From: Fratercula arctica
Taxonomy: Eukaryota > Chordata > Aves > Charadriiformes > Alcidae
NCBI GenBank assembly: GCA_947846985.1
Contig: CANTUZ010000002.1
Span: 130,100,889-130,164,888, forward strand
DNA length: 64,000 nucleotides
Direction of reading: 5' to 3'
Positions 10,926-22,690 of the stretch are shown piece by piece (positions within the stretch are counted from its first letter, which is position 1; each line of letters begins with the position of its first letter). The notes beneath the pieces are model-generated. The model saw nothing but the letters and a program-made list of their open reading frames with translations, did no database searches and was not told the DNA's origin. The position numbers were made by a program, and so were the translations under genes.

Positions 10926-13900
10926 TTGTATCTCAGAGATGGGCATAGTCCTGGGATGAAATGAGTGCCCTGGTAAGCTGCTATGAATGGGAATGTCCAT
11001 GGGGTTCCAACTTACTTTAATTTAGGCTTGGCTCTTCTTCAGAGCACGTGTAATTTTATGCATAGCATGTGTATATGTATGCATACAAATATATGGAAAG
11101 ATGGATACATGGATAAAAAGATGTCATCAATCCTGATTAATTTGAACTATACTATAAAAATGTACCAAATTATAACTCTTAAGAAGTGAAGGATCATCCT
11201 AATGCTCCAGGAATTACAGGTTATATGTGTGCATTACTCGCTGGAATAAAATGTCTGTAAAATACTGAGCCTGTTCCTAGCTTTGGGATTTTAAGCATGC
11301 ACTTCACTGTTCCATTATTTAATTCGCCCAGTGTACTGCTGAGGAAATAATGGACTCTTCTGAAATAGCATGAAGAGTATTCTCTTGTATTTTGCTTTTT
11401 CTCTAGAGTCAGTGCTTGGAAGGCAGCATTCATGTGGTCTCAGGACATGACAATGCTGAGTCACTTATATACAGTCCAGCTAATCCAGTCGTGGCTGCTT
11501 GAGGTAATTCTCACCCTAACAGCAGAGTAAATCTGAGTTTACAGAAAGAAAATATTTTTTTCACAGAATTTGCTTAGATACAAAATTAAATGAAGTACCC
11601 CTCCATCTAGACCACTTCATTAAATTTGCCAGCAAACTGAGCAGGATGACTTTGGGAACTGTCTGCAGAGAAAAAGCTCTTTTAGGCAATTATCAGTACC
11701 TGCTCTTGGGAAGTCATTAGGCCTTGTAAATTGGCTTCCTCATGTTGGAAATCCAATTCTAAGAATCAAATTTAGTCAATCTGCCAGATATTAGAAACTA
11801 CAGCTACAAACCCCCTTTTCTTGTTCAGAGTAAACAATACATGTCAGATATCAAATGCTCACAAAATAGCTATTTTCAAGCACCCTACAGATCAATGCAG
11901 TTAATTGCCAAAGGTTGTATTTTTTTTGCATTGATTCATTAGCACCCAATTTATGAACACAAAAATGGCTAAGTGTTAAATACAATATTACTGTATGAAT
12001 TTGTTATCCAGCCTTCAGCCAATGCAAGTATTCAGCCTTTTAAATTATCCTTGGCTCTTCTGTTGTATCATTAGAAAAACAACTTCATTATTAGAATTAG
12101 AGGTATCTCATTTTCCTTTGGTTTTCTTTATGTCATTCTTTGTCGGGCTATGTATAAATAGGAAATTTTAAGTTGGGTCTGTGTGGTGCTTACATAAAGT
12201 CTAAAGCTGGATTATACTAAGAACTTTATTTTCTTCCTTTAAGTCTCATCTCTTCTAAGTTTTACTGTTCCCACTTCCATCTGTAGCACAATCCTAGAAG
12301 TCGTCATTGTGCTGTATTTGGGGAAAATGTGGACGTAATGAAAGAGGTGGCTTATCATTGTATGTTATTAATATATTCCTCCAGAAATTTCTCTGGTGAG
12401 CTGGAAAACTACCAACAAAATTGACAAGTCGACAGGCCTTTCTGTTGCTTTTCAAAGGAGCTTTTGCAATCTGAAAATATGAATCTCCTCACCTCTGTAG
12501 CAAGTAAAGCTCTTCTGTACTTAAAATTATGTAAGGCAATACAAATGAATGATGAGGATATGGGGTTTTAAGAAGCATGACATCAATATAATGAGAATGA
12601 CAGAAGATTGGAAATAAAGGTAAAATTAAATCTGAAAGGAACAGGTATCAATTGAAAAGCACAAACTCCTTAAAAACATAAACAGCATCAGCATTGCCTT
12701 AACAGAATTCAGATGCTGAACAAAGCACTGTGATATTTCAGAAAAGCCATTGACTTAGTTACAGTGCTGGGTATCAACATTTATCTGTAACATTCACTTG
12801 AAAATATATTGTGCTTGGCCAAGAAAGTGAAAGCTAAAATAAATAAATGGTATTTTCTCTAATGATGTCTGTTTGACAGCAGTAATTTATAATCACTGTG
12901 TCTGGAGTGCAAAAATCTCACTTTCCTCAAACCGTTTGATATTATCCCAAAGAAAAGCTACCACACAAGTTCTGTTTGTATTTTAAATGCACCTTTCTTA
13001 ATTTTGATTGATCTGGTAACTTCAATTGTTTTGGCTTATCAAACCGTGTTGCGGTGAAATGCCTCCTTAAACCACTTGATGGCAACAAAGCAATTCAGAT
13101 ACTAAAGGAGTTTCAAAGACTGTTGTATGTAAATCAAGGTCTACCTGTTCAAACAATTTAAAAAATCTAAACTAACATACAAGTACTTTAAAAAGGCTGA
13201 ATCACAGGCTTCGTCTTTTAGTTGTGTCATTAGATTTCTTTGACTACTATTTCAACTCAGAAACAAAGACTGATTAAAAAAAAAAAAAAAGAATAATTAT
13301 CAAAAAAGCTACTTCAAAGCCACCTCCTACAAGGCTCTGTGTCAGACGTGCAAAATGATACACCTCCCAAGCGGTGAGATTTCTATTTAGATGGAATAAA
13401 CGTACTAGAAGCTCAGTTCCCTCTGTTTTCCAGCAATAGCAGCTGCAACAGGAGGAGGACGGGAATCGCTCAGGAGCTGGCAGGGCACCGCAAGGAGAAT
13501 CATGGATTAACACATCCACCTTTGGGCCAGTCTGCACATGACACTCTGGGTAATAAATCAGCCGCTGTTTCCCAGATTAGCTGGGACTGACAAGGCAAGA
13601 GGCTGTGGCACAGGGCTCGGATAGTAGCACTTAGCCTGGAGAAATGGAGAGGAAACTACAGGTGAAAGAGTCTATCCATCTAATTAATTACCTCTCTGGG
13701 CATGAGATACCAAATAGAAAAGTCCCGTATTCCCTGGGAAAAAAAAAAAAAAAACCAAAACAAACCCAAAAACCTTGCCCTTGTCTCCAATTTCAAATCT
13801 ATACCCAAATTGCATTAGAGCAATCTCCAAATTGGTGAAGTGACACATACATCATGACGGAAGAAAATACGTCTTTTTGAGCCTTTTATAGATACAATCC

Positions 13901-14814
13901 ATAACAAATGCAGATTTAGCTATGTTTATAGAAGAATTTATTATGTGACTAATGACAACCAAGGTCAGCTGAAAATAAAAAGACTCAAGTGGAAGATAGG
14001 TGGCTTGCCCAATTTGAAATATGTTTCTTTCTCACAAAAAGTATTTATCTTTTTAAACTTCTGTTACTTTACTCCTGCAGGGCTGAAGGTTTCATATACC
14101 CAATAACCCCTAGTACCTATATCTGCTATGCAGACATACTTGTATACCCTTTCTCCATGGGGCAGCAGTGCTCACCACTTTTCCAATGTGTTTAGAAATG
14201 GCATGGTGGTTTTTATCCCATTTTTTAATCTGTTTACGTTTTTTATAAATTGTGTCTCAGTGATAGAAAAGGACTCAAGGACATCCTAACATTGACACAT
14301 TGGAAATCTCGCTGGGGTGAAACATTCGCTGGGTGGACCAGGTGGCTTTTGGTGCATATTAAAAATCTGAGGAGGCCCTGAAGGTACAGGTCCTGTACAG
14401 CTTACACTTAACAGTCTTCACCCATACAGTGACCTCTTAATTATTATAGCTGCCCTATATTATCAGAAGGGCTCTGTCAACCTGCAGGCATCCCCACCGC
14501 CAGGAAAGGCACAAGTCTTTTAACAGCTCCTCACCTCCCCCTCCGCAGCTGGTATCAGCTTAAACTTGTCCTTGGTCTGAAATCTCGATGGGGTCTTTAT
14601 ACATGCTTTGGCAAAGAGAGCCCATGGTTTCTGTCCCGGTGCATGCTGCCCATTTAACGACCTGAGGGATTCACTGTGGAACTGGGTTTCACTGCCTTTT
14701 ACCAACCCCACTGACCTTCCTTGGGGTGGCTGCTGTCCTTTGCAGTCCTTTCTCCCCACTGTGTAAACCAACCTTGAAGCCAGAGCCTCTGCAATTCTTA
14801 TATTCCTATAAAAG
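10926..14814. other. Long AT-rich unique stretch, no gene seen
   Basis: Nearly 4 kb without recognisable repeat or coding sequence apart from poly-A runs at 13276-13290 (15 A) and 13739-13754 (16 A, followed by a CAAAACAAACCC-type run). ORFs are short and contain no domain. Confidence 0.5.
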
Positions 14815-15095
14815 CCTCTTTGGATAACTTATTATTATATAGATTAGTTATAGCATTTCATTAATTAATCTGAAGGTACTGATTCAATCATCTCCAGCCA
14901 AACAGGCTAGAAATAATAGAGATTCGGGAGTGATAATTGCTGATGTAATGAGATATCTGCAAATTATAGGCACTGAATTAGAAATTATCTCGCTAATTAC
15001 TGTAAATACAAGACTGAAGAACAGCAAACTTTTCACGCATAAGCACATGAGGTAAAGAGAATCTGTTTAATTTCAGTAATTGAGCCACTGAGGCT
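14815..15095. promoter_or_regulatory. Candidate conserved non-coding element, homeodomain-site rich
   Basis: This AT-rich segment is dense in TAAT/ATTA cores: TTAATTAATC near 14861, GATAATTGC near 14932, TGATGTAATG near 14941, GCTAATTAC near 14992 and CAGTAATTGAG near 15074. No simple repeat explains them. Such clusters are typical of vertebrate developmental enhancers, but clustering also arises by chance in AT-rich DNA. The call rests on appearance alone. Confidence 0.3.
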
Positions 15096-16436
15096 GTTAT
15101 TTACCACCACTTTCAAAAAAATGGTAACCTCCTGGGATGAGATGGCAGCAGAGCTGGAGTAACTCCTGGGTTGCCTCTGGTGCTCCTATAGGCAACTGGA
15201 ATCAACTGGTCCAAATGCCTACTCAAGGGCCAGTTCAGCTCCTTGTAATTCAATGTGCCATCTTTTAGAGAGTGGCAGCTGTTGGTACCTGCCTGTCAGG
15301 TAGACATCACTGCACGTCAAGCGTGCTAACATTTTGAATGACAGCACTTTTATAGTTGGTACTTATCCTGTGGCTCTGGTATACACCAAAGTATCTAAGA
15401 GGGACTCGAGCATTTAGAAAGGCTCCAGTCTGGGAATTTAGATAAGTGCATGTTCGAAGGAAGAGCACTATAGAACAAAAGGTGATAAAGCAAAAAGTCC
15501 TTCCTTAGGGACCAGCTGGGAAAAAAGGAACAGCATGTGACTGGCAGTGGCTGTACTGAATGATGCACTCCTGTTGCTCAGACATAGAGCTGATGAGGGC
15601 AGTATAAGGAATAGAATAAAACAGAATAGAGCATTTTAATCATTACAAAAGGCAATTTTCCCCACAAAATTGAAAGTAGAAGTAATTAAGACAGAAGGGA
15701 CCGAAACCCTATTGTCCTTGTCTAAGCTACAAAGTAATTTCCTTCCATTTTGCCTGCATGACTCTGCCACTCCTAGATGCCCAACGTCCAAGATCAACAA
15801 GAATTTCATAAACCCACTGCTTTTGCCTCCACACTGTGACTGTCTAAGAACTGAAGTTTCCCATGTCCCGATGAGTACTGACATCATGCAAAAGGCTGCC
15901 ACCACTGACGTCTGACAGAACCTAGCAAACTCGCTTTAGACACCAGGCTGATTCCTACATTGCCAAGAGCTTTAGAGTGCCATGGTCAGCTTAGCACCTA
16001 GCACCTTTATGGAACTTGAATGAGGTTGGCAGGAATTTCCAGGAATATTGGAAATACTCCTTGGGAATACAAATTTTGAAATGGTTTCTCTATATGGTCT
16101 TTAAAGTATGTATATTAGTATGTGAGGAACTTTCGTCTCCACTCAGCAGAAAGTATCATCTGTCTCCTCACACAGGGTTTAAGCTTGCACTTCTTACCTT
16201 GAGTTTTCTGGAAGTTAAGGGCTTAGACGCAGTCAGTTGCTAGAGCTGAGCTGACACATGATAGCTCTGTACACCAAATTAAGTTGATCGTGTGTTTGAG
16301 CCTGGAGGATTGTCCTACATAAAGGCAATGTTATTTTCCTAATGTTATTTTTCTGACATGAGGTGTCAGTGGGTAATGTGAGGACCAGTACACTGATAAT
16401 GCTGAGAGTCTCAATGGTTAGCTCACGTGATGGGTA
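15096..16436. other. Unique sequence, nothing recognised
   Basis: Mixed-composition sequence. A loose GAATA-like run at about 15609-15633 (GGAATAGAATA, then CAGAATAGAG) recalls the CR1 tails further on, but no CR1 body adjoins it. ORFs on both strands at 15636-15915 overlap and look random. Confidence 0.5.
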
Positions 16437-16484
16437 GAGAGATAGATAGATAGATAGGTAGATAGATAGATAGATAGATAGATA
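16437..16484 (+). repeat. GATA tetranucleotide microsatellite
   Basis: About eleven GATA units with one GGTA interruption, flanked by GAGA. It is a likely length-variable locus. Confidence 0.93.
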
Positions 16485-16755
16485 AGGAAAATGTGAAAGG
16501 TAATGAAGAACTAGATACATTTCTGCTAAATCAATTAGGCCACTTTAGATATATTTGAATCTATCTCCACTTTCCTCCTTGCTGATGTCATTTTAACTGC
16601 ATATTTTCAAACCTCTCTGACCATAGAAGAGACTGCATTTTAGGGATGTCTGCATGTTTCAAGTGATTTGTTAGGTAGTTAAGATTTTCTTGTGGTCACT
16701 TCTTTTTCTTTATTTACAAAACCAGCTTGCACAATTTGTCTTATGTTTTATCATC

Positions 16756-16779
16756 AAAAAAAAAAAAAAAAAAAAAAAA
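16756..16779 (+). repeat. Poly-A tract (24 A)
   Basis: 24 uninterrupted A followed by GAAAGAAAA. No retrogene is recognisable upstream. Confidence 0.93.
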
Positions 16780-18142
16780 GAAAGAAAATTGTTTTACATG
16801 TTGCTAGCTCCCAAATTAGCAAGGAACTTCATCCCATTTCGGTGAAGTAGATAGAGCATTCTAGGTCTATAACATAGCAATCGTGCTGCTATGGATATGC
16901 ACTGCACACTGGGTTTTGGATGTCTTTATTTTGGCAGTTACTATCTTTCATCTAAGATGCCAACCATTAAGTCATGGTTCGGCTTTCTCAGAGTTGCTGT
17001 GTTGATAGCAAATATAGCACTCAGACATAGTGAACAAATCTTGTATTTGTTGCTGTTCTTTCATTTCATTAAGATGCATTCGTATTAGCGAAGAAGATGG
17101 TACCGAACTGAAATACTAGGTATGTAATTGCGCTCTATACTCAAAACATTCCTAAGGCAAAAATACTATTAGCAAATCAATAGTTTCCATTTTCTTTCTA
17201 AATGTGATGCCCTACCTAAATTAGTGTTTCTGTCCCTCATTTTGTTTTGTGTTGCAGAAATAAGAATGTGTTTTGCTTTTTCTGCAGCTCTGCTCTATAT
17301 TCGAATTGGATTAATTGAAATTTTAAATCCCTAATTCCCAGTCTCCCTCTCTCAGAAACTCATCTAATTCTTCTCGCACAGCTGTTAAAAAAAAAAAGGA
17401 TGTTAGAACCGAAGTTCATACAAATGTGGCAGGATTGCGCAGTTAGGAGGAACCAGAGATTACTTTGACTCCAGCATGTTTATACAGATTAATTACAAAG
17501 GAAAGTGCATCGGATAGGATACTTATCTAGTTTCAGACGTCAGTATCCTCAGACTGTAGGTAAAATAGGATCACTAAGGAGATATCTCCAAAAAAACCTC
17601 AGCAAAAAGATAATGTAATTTACTCTCATGACACTCATTTATATTCAGTAATGAGGCTTGTTGCTATGAATACTGCTAGGCCAAAGTTTGTGGGGCTCTG
17701 TGCTTTTCTGCACAGACCTCACTCTCTTTTCACAATTTAGTCGCTTGGTTACACCGACCGAAGGGCTACAAAGAAATGCAAAACAGAGGCAGAGAGGCAA
17801 AGTCAAGCCTGATCAGCAGATTTCAAATCACATCTGCAATCGTGTTACCATCCCATTTATCAGCAGAGATGAGGCGGCAAAACCAAAGTGAAATTTGCTG
17901 CAAATTTTAAAAGGAAAGAAATCCTGTTAGTGATTCGAGACTTGTTTGAACTGTGCTCTGAAGAAGGCAATTGCAATTTATTGTTTGATACAGATTTGCA
18001 ACTGCAGAAATAATCTTTCAAAGTAAATTGGAAAGTGAGGGTGGTACAGAGTCACCAAAGGGCTGCAAGAACAACTGGCACAGTGGCTGAAATGGGTCTC
18101 AGGAAATCCTAGTCGCAGCTCCTGAAAGTCATCGTGAGTCTT
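16780..18142. other. Unique sequence, possible conserved segment 17640-18020
   Basis: No gene is seen. The part from about 17640 to 18020 keeps several CpG dinucleotides in an AT-rich setting, with motifs such as TTATCAGCAGAG, GGCAATTGCAAT and TTGTTTGATAC (forkhead-like). It reads like slowly evolving non-coding DNA, but that is an impression only. Confidence 0.35.
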
Positions 18143-18571
18143 AGAATCATAGAATAGTTTGGGTTGGAAGGAACCTTAAGGGTCATCTAATTCCAACCCC
18201 CTGCCATGGGCAGGGACACCTCCCACTAGGCCAGGTTGTTCAAAGCCCCATCCAGCCTGGTCTTGAACACTCCCTGGGATGGGGCATCCACAGCTTCCCT
18301 GGGCAACCTCTTCCAGTGTCTCACCACCTTCACAGGAAAGAATTTCTTCCTAATGTCTAATCTACATCTCCCCTCTTTCAGTTCAAAAACATTACCTCTC
18401 GTCCTATCACTACACTCCCTGATAAAGAGTCCATCCCCATCTTTCCTGTAGGCCCTCTTTAGGTACTGAAAAGCCACTATAAGGTCTCCCTGGAGCCTTC
18501 TCTTCTCCAGGTTGAACAACCTCAACCCTGTCTGCCTGTCTTCATAGGAGAGGCGCTCCAGCCCTCTGAGT
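18143..18571 (-). mobile_element. CR1 LINE, ~430-bp 3' fragment with ORF2 C-terminus
   Basis: Minus-strand CR1 entered at AGAATCATAGAATAG and GGGTTGGAAGG. An open frame at 18525-18226 encodes about 99 residues of the ORF2 C-terminus: [19 protein letters not shown], then [16 protein letters not shown] and VVRHWKRLPRE. These motifs are shared with the 42-kb and 61-kb copies. The tail subtype (GGGGCATCCACAGCTTCCCT on the plus strand) differs from its neighbours. It is truncated 5' inside the region after the reverse transcriptase core. Confidence 0.94.
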
Positions 18572-21430
18572 CCTATTAAAAGTTAGTATATCTGTATGTA
18601 GTTTTAAGGTATGGTTTTAATGTTTTGTCAACAAGCTTAGTTTTTAATTGAAGAAAAACCACCCAGATTTATTTTCAAGATCCCTGCCTTCAAACACAGA
18701 AGGTGAAAGTTGCACAATGGTAAACATGAATAACTGGTTAGAGCTGGCATGACACCATGGGTGAGCAATGTATCATAACATATGGTGAACTCACAGCAAC
18801 TATGTCTGTGCTCCAATAAACCTTTCCTACCACAAATCCTTCATTGGGTGGGGATAATTCTTAATCTGATAAAAGCGCCTAAACCTTGGAAGGTCAAAAA
18901 TTGCTAACGGAGACGTGGGGATCACACAGAGAAGGCAGTTGCTGTGACGTGCATATGTCAGCACATTTTTAATTCTGCCTTACCTAATTGGAATGAGGTT
19001 TTACGTCTTTATGAAGACAAAAATAGCTGTGTTCCCATGTTCCTCGGGCTCCTCTCGGTGTTTATGCAGAGGGGATTGGGAAGGGAGAGAGGAGGCACAG
19101 TTTTAAAGCTGAACAGTACTGAAGGTCCTAGAGCAAGCAAAAGAAAGTTGGGTGAAAGCTCACATACAGAACAAGCATATTTTTTTGTGTGTGTAAGGGA
19201 CTTCTGAAGTCCCAGCATACCAAACCCAGTCATATCTGTTTCTTCCTGTATCTGGAATAGTCATATACCTGCTACTGAAGTCTGGGAGGTCTTTTTTGTT
19301 CACTTTTTTCATTTTAGTTTTCTGACGAGAAAAGCAGATTGTAACTACTGTCAGGTTTTCAACCTCTCTGAGTTAAGGGTATGATACTTTTTTTTTTTTT
19401 TTTTTTTTTAGTATAAAGCCAACGTGCAGTACAATGCCATGATGCACTATATCCCAGCGTCATTGATTTCCTCTCTTGTGCCAGCCAGGTTACACTTGCA
19501 GGCAAGACCGCAGCTCCTGGACAATGTGAACAAGAGGGGCAGGAGAGGAGCCGCAATTCTTGAGCAATCGCTCCTCGTTTTTTCTGTATCCTCGGACCTC
19601 CTTCCGGGGGTTTTTCCCACAGATGCTCGCAGAAGGAGTGGGGTTCCCTGCACTCTGCTGCTCCCTGTGGGGGCTGGTTGTTCGCTTACATCAGAAATCA
19701 CCAACAGGCTCTTAAACACACCATCTTCTGCTCCTTTTCTCATAGTTTTCAGTGTTATCAGCAAGTCAAAGCAATCCTAATTTTTTTTAAGATTTGAAGG
19801 AAATAATGCACTAGTTCTCCTAACTCTTGCATTCTCCTTTTGCTAAGGGTTACTAAAAAGTAGCACAAATTCAACAGCACTTCACTGCTCAGCAGTTTCA
19901 CACCTTTTAATTGAGGGGAAAGAACTGCCACTAAGCAAAGTGAGACTGTTTGTAAATACGTGGTCCAAGCGCAGGGCAGAATTCATTAGGAGAAGAGGCA
20001 CAATAACAACCAAAAGACCTCGGTGGGAGTCTGCAAAAAGCCTAGTGAAAAGCAGGTTGGCTGCATTTGTGGAGACAAGCAGGAGGCTAAGGAGCCGTTT
20101 ACGCTTCCCTTTAATGAAAACCTTTGTCAGGGTACAATTAGCCTTGGTTGGAAGGTGTAACTAACTGTTGAGAGACTCAAAAAAAATCTTACAGGAATAA
20201 AATAGATACTGATGCTCACAATCTGTGGAAACAGGAACTTTGCCTCTATTTTTTCTAGAAGGCTTTTCAGCTCTGACAAAACTATGGTTGCAAACTTTGA
20301 ACCTAGCACTTGAAAAGACAAAACCTACAATAAAAGAAAGAGCTCATCCCAGGTTTGTAATAGAGCAGTAAAACTGTCCTGGAGTGGTCCAAAGTGATCT
20401 GTTTATATCTGCTGACCAGTGATTTACTTTTGCTTCCTAACCTCATACGGTTGCACCTCCCAAAGGCATCTTAGACATCTGACCTGAGGCTTTTCTTTCA
20501 GTGTCTAAATACTTACAACGTTTCCAGTGCTAAGTAATTTCAAAGTCCTGCCAGGAATCTATCTTGGAACATATTTCTTCTGTAGTTATATGCTTTCATC
20601 CGGAAGTATTATGCATTCAGTGGTGTCTGATGTCATCCAGAGATACCTGCTGGCAATTTTCAGACCTCATGAGCTGTTATTCGCATGCTTGCATATTCCA
20701 GAAACTATGCCCTAATGGCCTTCGTGGTGTCTCTGGCTCTCCTCCCTTTCTGGGATAAAAATTGCTTCAGGGAGGGTTTAAGTTGGGTTTTTTTCTTGTT
20801 TCTTTGGGATGATTTATACAGCAGTGGTGTTGCATTTTCATCCTTTAGTTGGTTGTATGTTTCCTGTTACAGTGAGGAGGGATTTTTTTTTTTTCCAAAA
20901 AAATAGTTTTGGCAATCTTGTTTGTAGATTGAACTCATCAGTTAGAAACCCCTCACCTCTGCCCGTGTCCCACACGCTCTGCATCGGCCGTGATTTTCTC
21001 ATCTGCCTCCTGCACTGGGTGTCCTGTGCTGTCACATGGCAATGGAAATGTAGAAGGAAATGGTAGAAGGAAATTCTGTCCTTAACGTATTAGTTTCATT
21101 ACTAATCATGACCACTGAAAGCCAGCTAAGACTGGAGGAGGAGCGTGGAGAAGAAAGAGCCCGCTGAGTAAAGGTGAGTGAAGCCCAGGTGAACCCAAGC
21201 AAAGCTCCAAAAGCCTTGTGTTACACTGCCCCAGGCTCAGGGACAACCCTGCGACCTGCCAGAGCCCCCATGGGATGGCTGAGGAAGGTTCCCCTGGCAG
21301 CTCTGCCCCGCGGGTCCCTGCTGGAGCACAGCCGTGTCCTTCTGACCTCGGCTCAGTGATTCCCATCAGCTGACAGTGTCGCTACCAGTATTGATATATT
21401 CTTCGCAGGGTAGTTTCAACTATGCTTTTT
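18572..21430. other. Unique sequence with poly-T tracts
   Basis: No gene is recognised. Poly-T runs lie at 19388-19409 (22 T) and near 20884-20896. The 19.4-19.8 kb part is somewhat GC-richer and is open in several frames on both strands without domains. The ORF at 19940-20164 is simply R/K-rich. A consensus-like splice donor (AAGGTGAGT) occurs near 21173, but no partner exon is evident. Confidence 0.45.
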
Positions 21431-21435
21431 AATGC

Positions 21436-21984
21436 AGGTCTCTTAGATGTCTCTCAGATCCTGAAGGCAAAGAGCAGTTTTCTATTTTGAAAGAGCTCTG
21501 TCTCTTCTCCTCCGTTATTGGAGCTGGTCACGTTACTCATTATGGCCAGTTAACTGACAGATTTAACACTCTCCTCTGTTCACAAATTGTTCCTGATCCT
21601 GCTTTATACAGATACATTCATCACTTGGAAGGGTTAGACCAATCATATTCGTCATTCTCTCTGATCCCTGGATTATTCGTAAATTGATCATAGCGACTAT
21701 TCAAGTACTTAATCAAAGCTGGATTTAATCAAAGCACTTCCGCTTTGTCACTTAAAAAGTCACTTGATGTTGCCTTACCACTGGAGGTAGGACTGCAAGT
21801 GTTTCGTCTGGCAGCACTGGAAAGCGGCTTCGCTTTTCTGAATGGATCTCATGCACCAGAATTGAAAGAAAAGATAACGCTTCTGACACGGGCAGAGCTT
21901 CAGCACCTGCAGCAGCAGGTATTGTTACAAAAACTTGTTGTTAAAAAACAACTTGCTTCGGCTTCAACAAAAGATGAATGACAG
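21436..21984 (+). pseudogene. Possible decayed coding segment, unknown family
   Basis: One reading frame is open for about 84 codons to a TGA ending at 21687. It has a second stop three codons later, then stays open in the same frame for about 95 codons to a TGA at 21979-21981. The downstream half looks protein-like: a leucine-, glutamate- and lysine-rich helical stretch around ELKEKITLLTRAELQHLQQQ. A weak splice acceptor (TTTTTAATGCAG) precedes it, and GGTATTG after CAGCAGCA could serve as a donor. I do not recognise the protein, and there is no ATG I would trust. It may be a broken gene remnant or chance open sequence. The shared frame across the stops is the only positive argument. Confidence 0.2.
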
Positions 21985-22375
21985 AATAATTCCTTGATAT
22001 TAGTAGTCACGAGTAAAAGCCTGAAATTTGCTTCCTTAAAATATTTATAGGCACCACGTTTTCAGTTGTTGGAGCATATATAAGCAATGAATAATAAGAG
22101 GGCAGATACAGGCTAATCAGATTCTTGTTCAGTAAGCAGTCTTCCAAGCCGTTTCTTTCATTATTTGATCAGTTCTGCTTAGCACGGTCTATGCGACTCC
22201 TCATACACTGAAATCCCTGCCACAGCGATGACCAAATAAATGGGAGCTAAAAAGGGGCCGGCAGCTGATTACTTAATGAACATGGATGACAACCTATGTG
22301 AGAATGTGCCATCAGGCTTGGAGACCCTTCATGTCTCACACCCTGATTGTTGAAACTCTTTCTTCATCCTCCTTC
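21985..22375. other. Unique sequence, possible conserved segment
   Basis: AT-rich with a TATA-like GCATATATAAGC near 22075 and, near 22262, an E-box followed by a homeodomain-like site (CAGCTGATTACTTAATGA). No gene is assigned. Confidence 0.35.
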
Positions 22376-22690
22376 GACACAGTGCCTGCCTCTCGCACAC
22401 TGCCCTGCCACCCATCCCGGGCACACAGGGCCTGGCAGAGCCCCATGCGCGGGGACACAGGGCGGCAGGCGGGGACTGCATGGATGCTGGGGGACGCGGC
22501 TGCTGCCATGGCCATTCCCAGCTTCTGGCACCTCCAGGACTGCGTGAGGCACATTGGCAGTCAGAGAAGCCCCAGGAGCCAGCTCAGAGAAAGGGTCCCC
22601 CCACCTGATCCCCACCAGGGCTGTCCCAGGAGACCCTCAGCCCCGGGGCTGGGGGGACACCCAGCAGCAGCCATCAAACGAAAGGGTCTC
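22376..22690. other. GC-rich patch
   Basis: A sharply GC-rich block of about 300 bases with roughly a dozen CpGs and runs such as GGGGCTGGGGGG. Frames on both strands are open through it (for example 22286-22705 +), as expected in GC-rich DNA. The proteins show no domain. It is too short to call a CpG-island promoter with confidence. Confidence 0.4.

Noticed and set aside
15609..15633. GAATA-like run considered as a CR1 tail
   Set aside because: Imperfect and not joined to any CR1 3' sequence.
20148..20158. GGTTGGAAGG match to the CR1 3' block
   Set aside because: Isolated ten-base match without the GACC continuation, tail or 3' UTR blocks.
22376..22690. CpG-island promoter
   Set aside because: Only about 300 bases with a modest number of CpGs, and no exon or transcript signal next to it.
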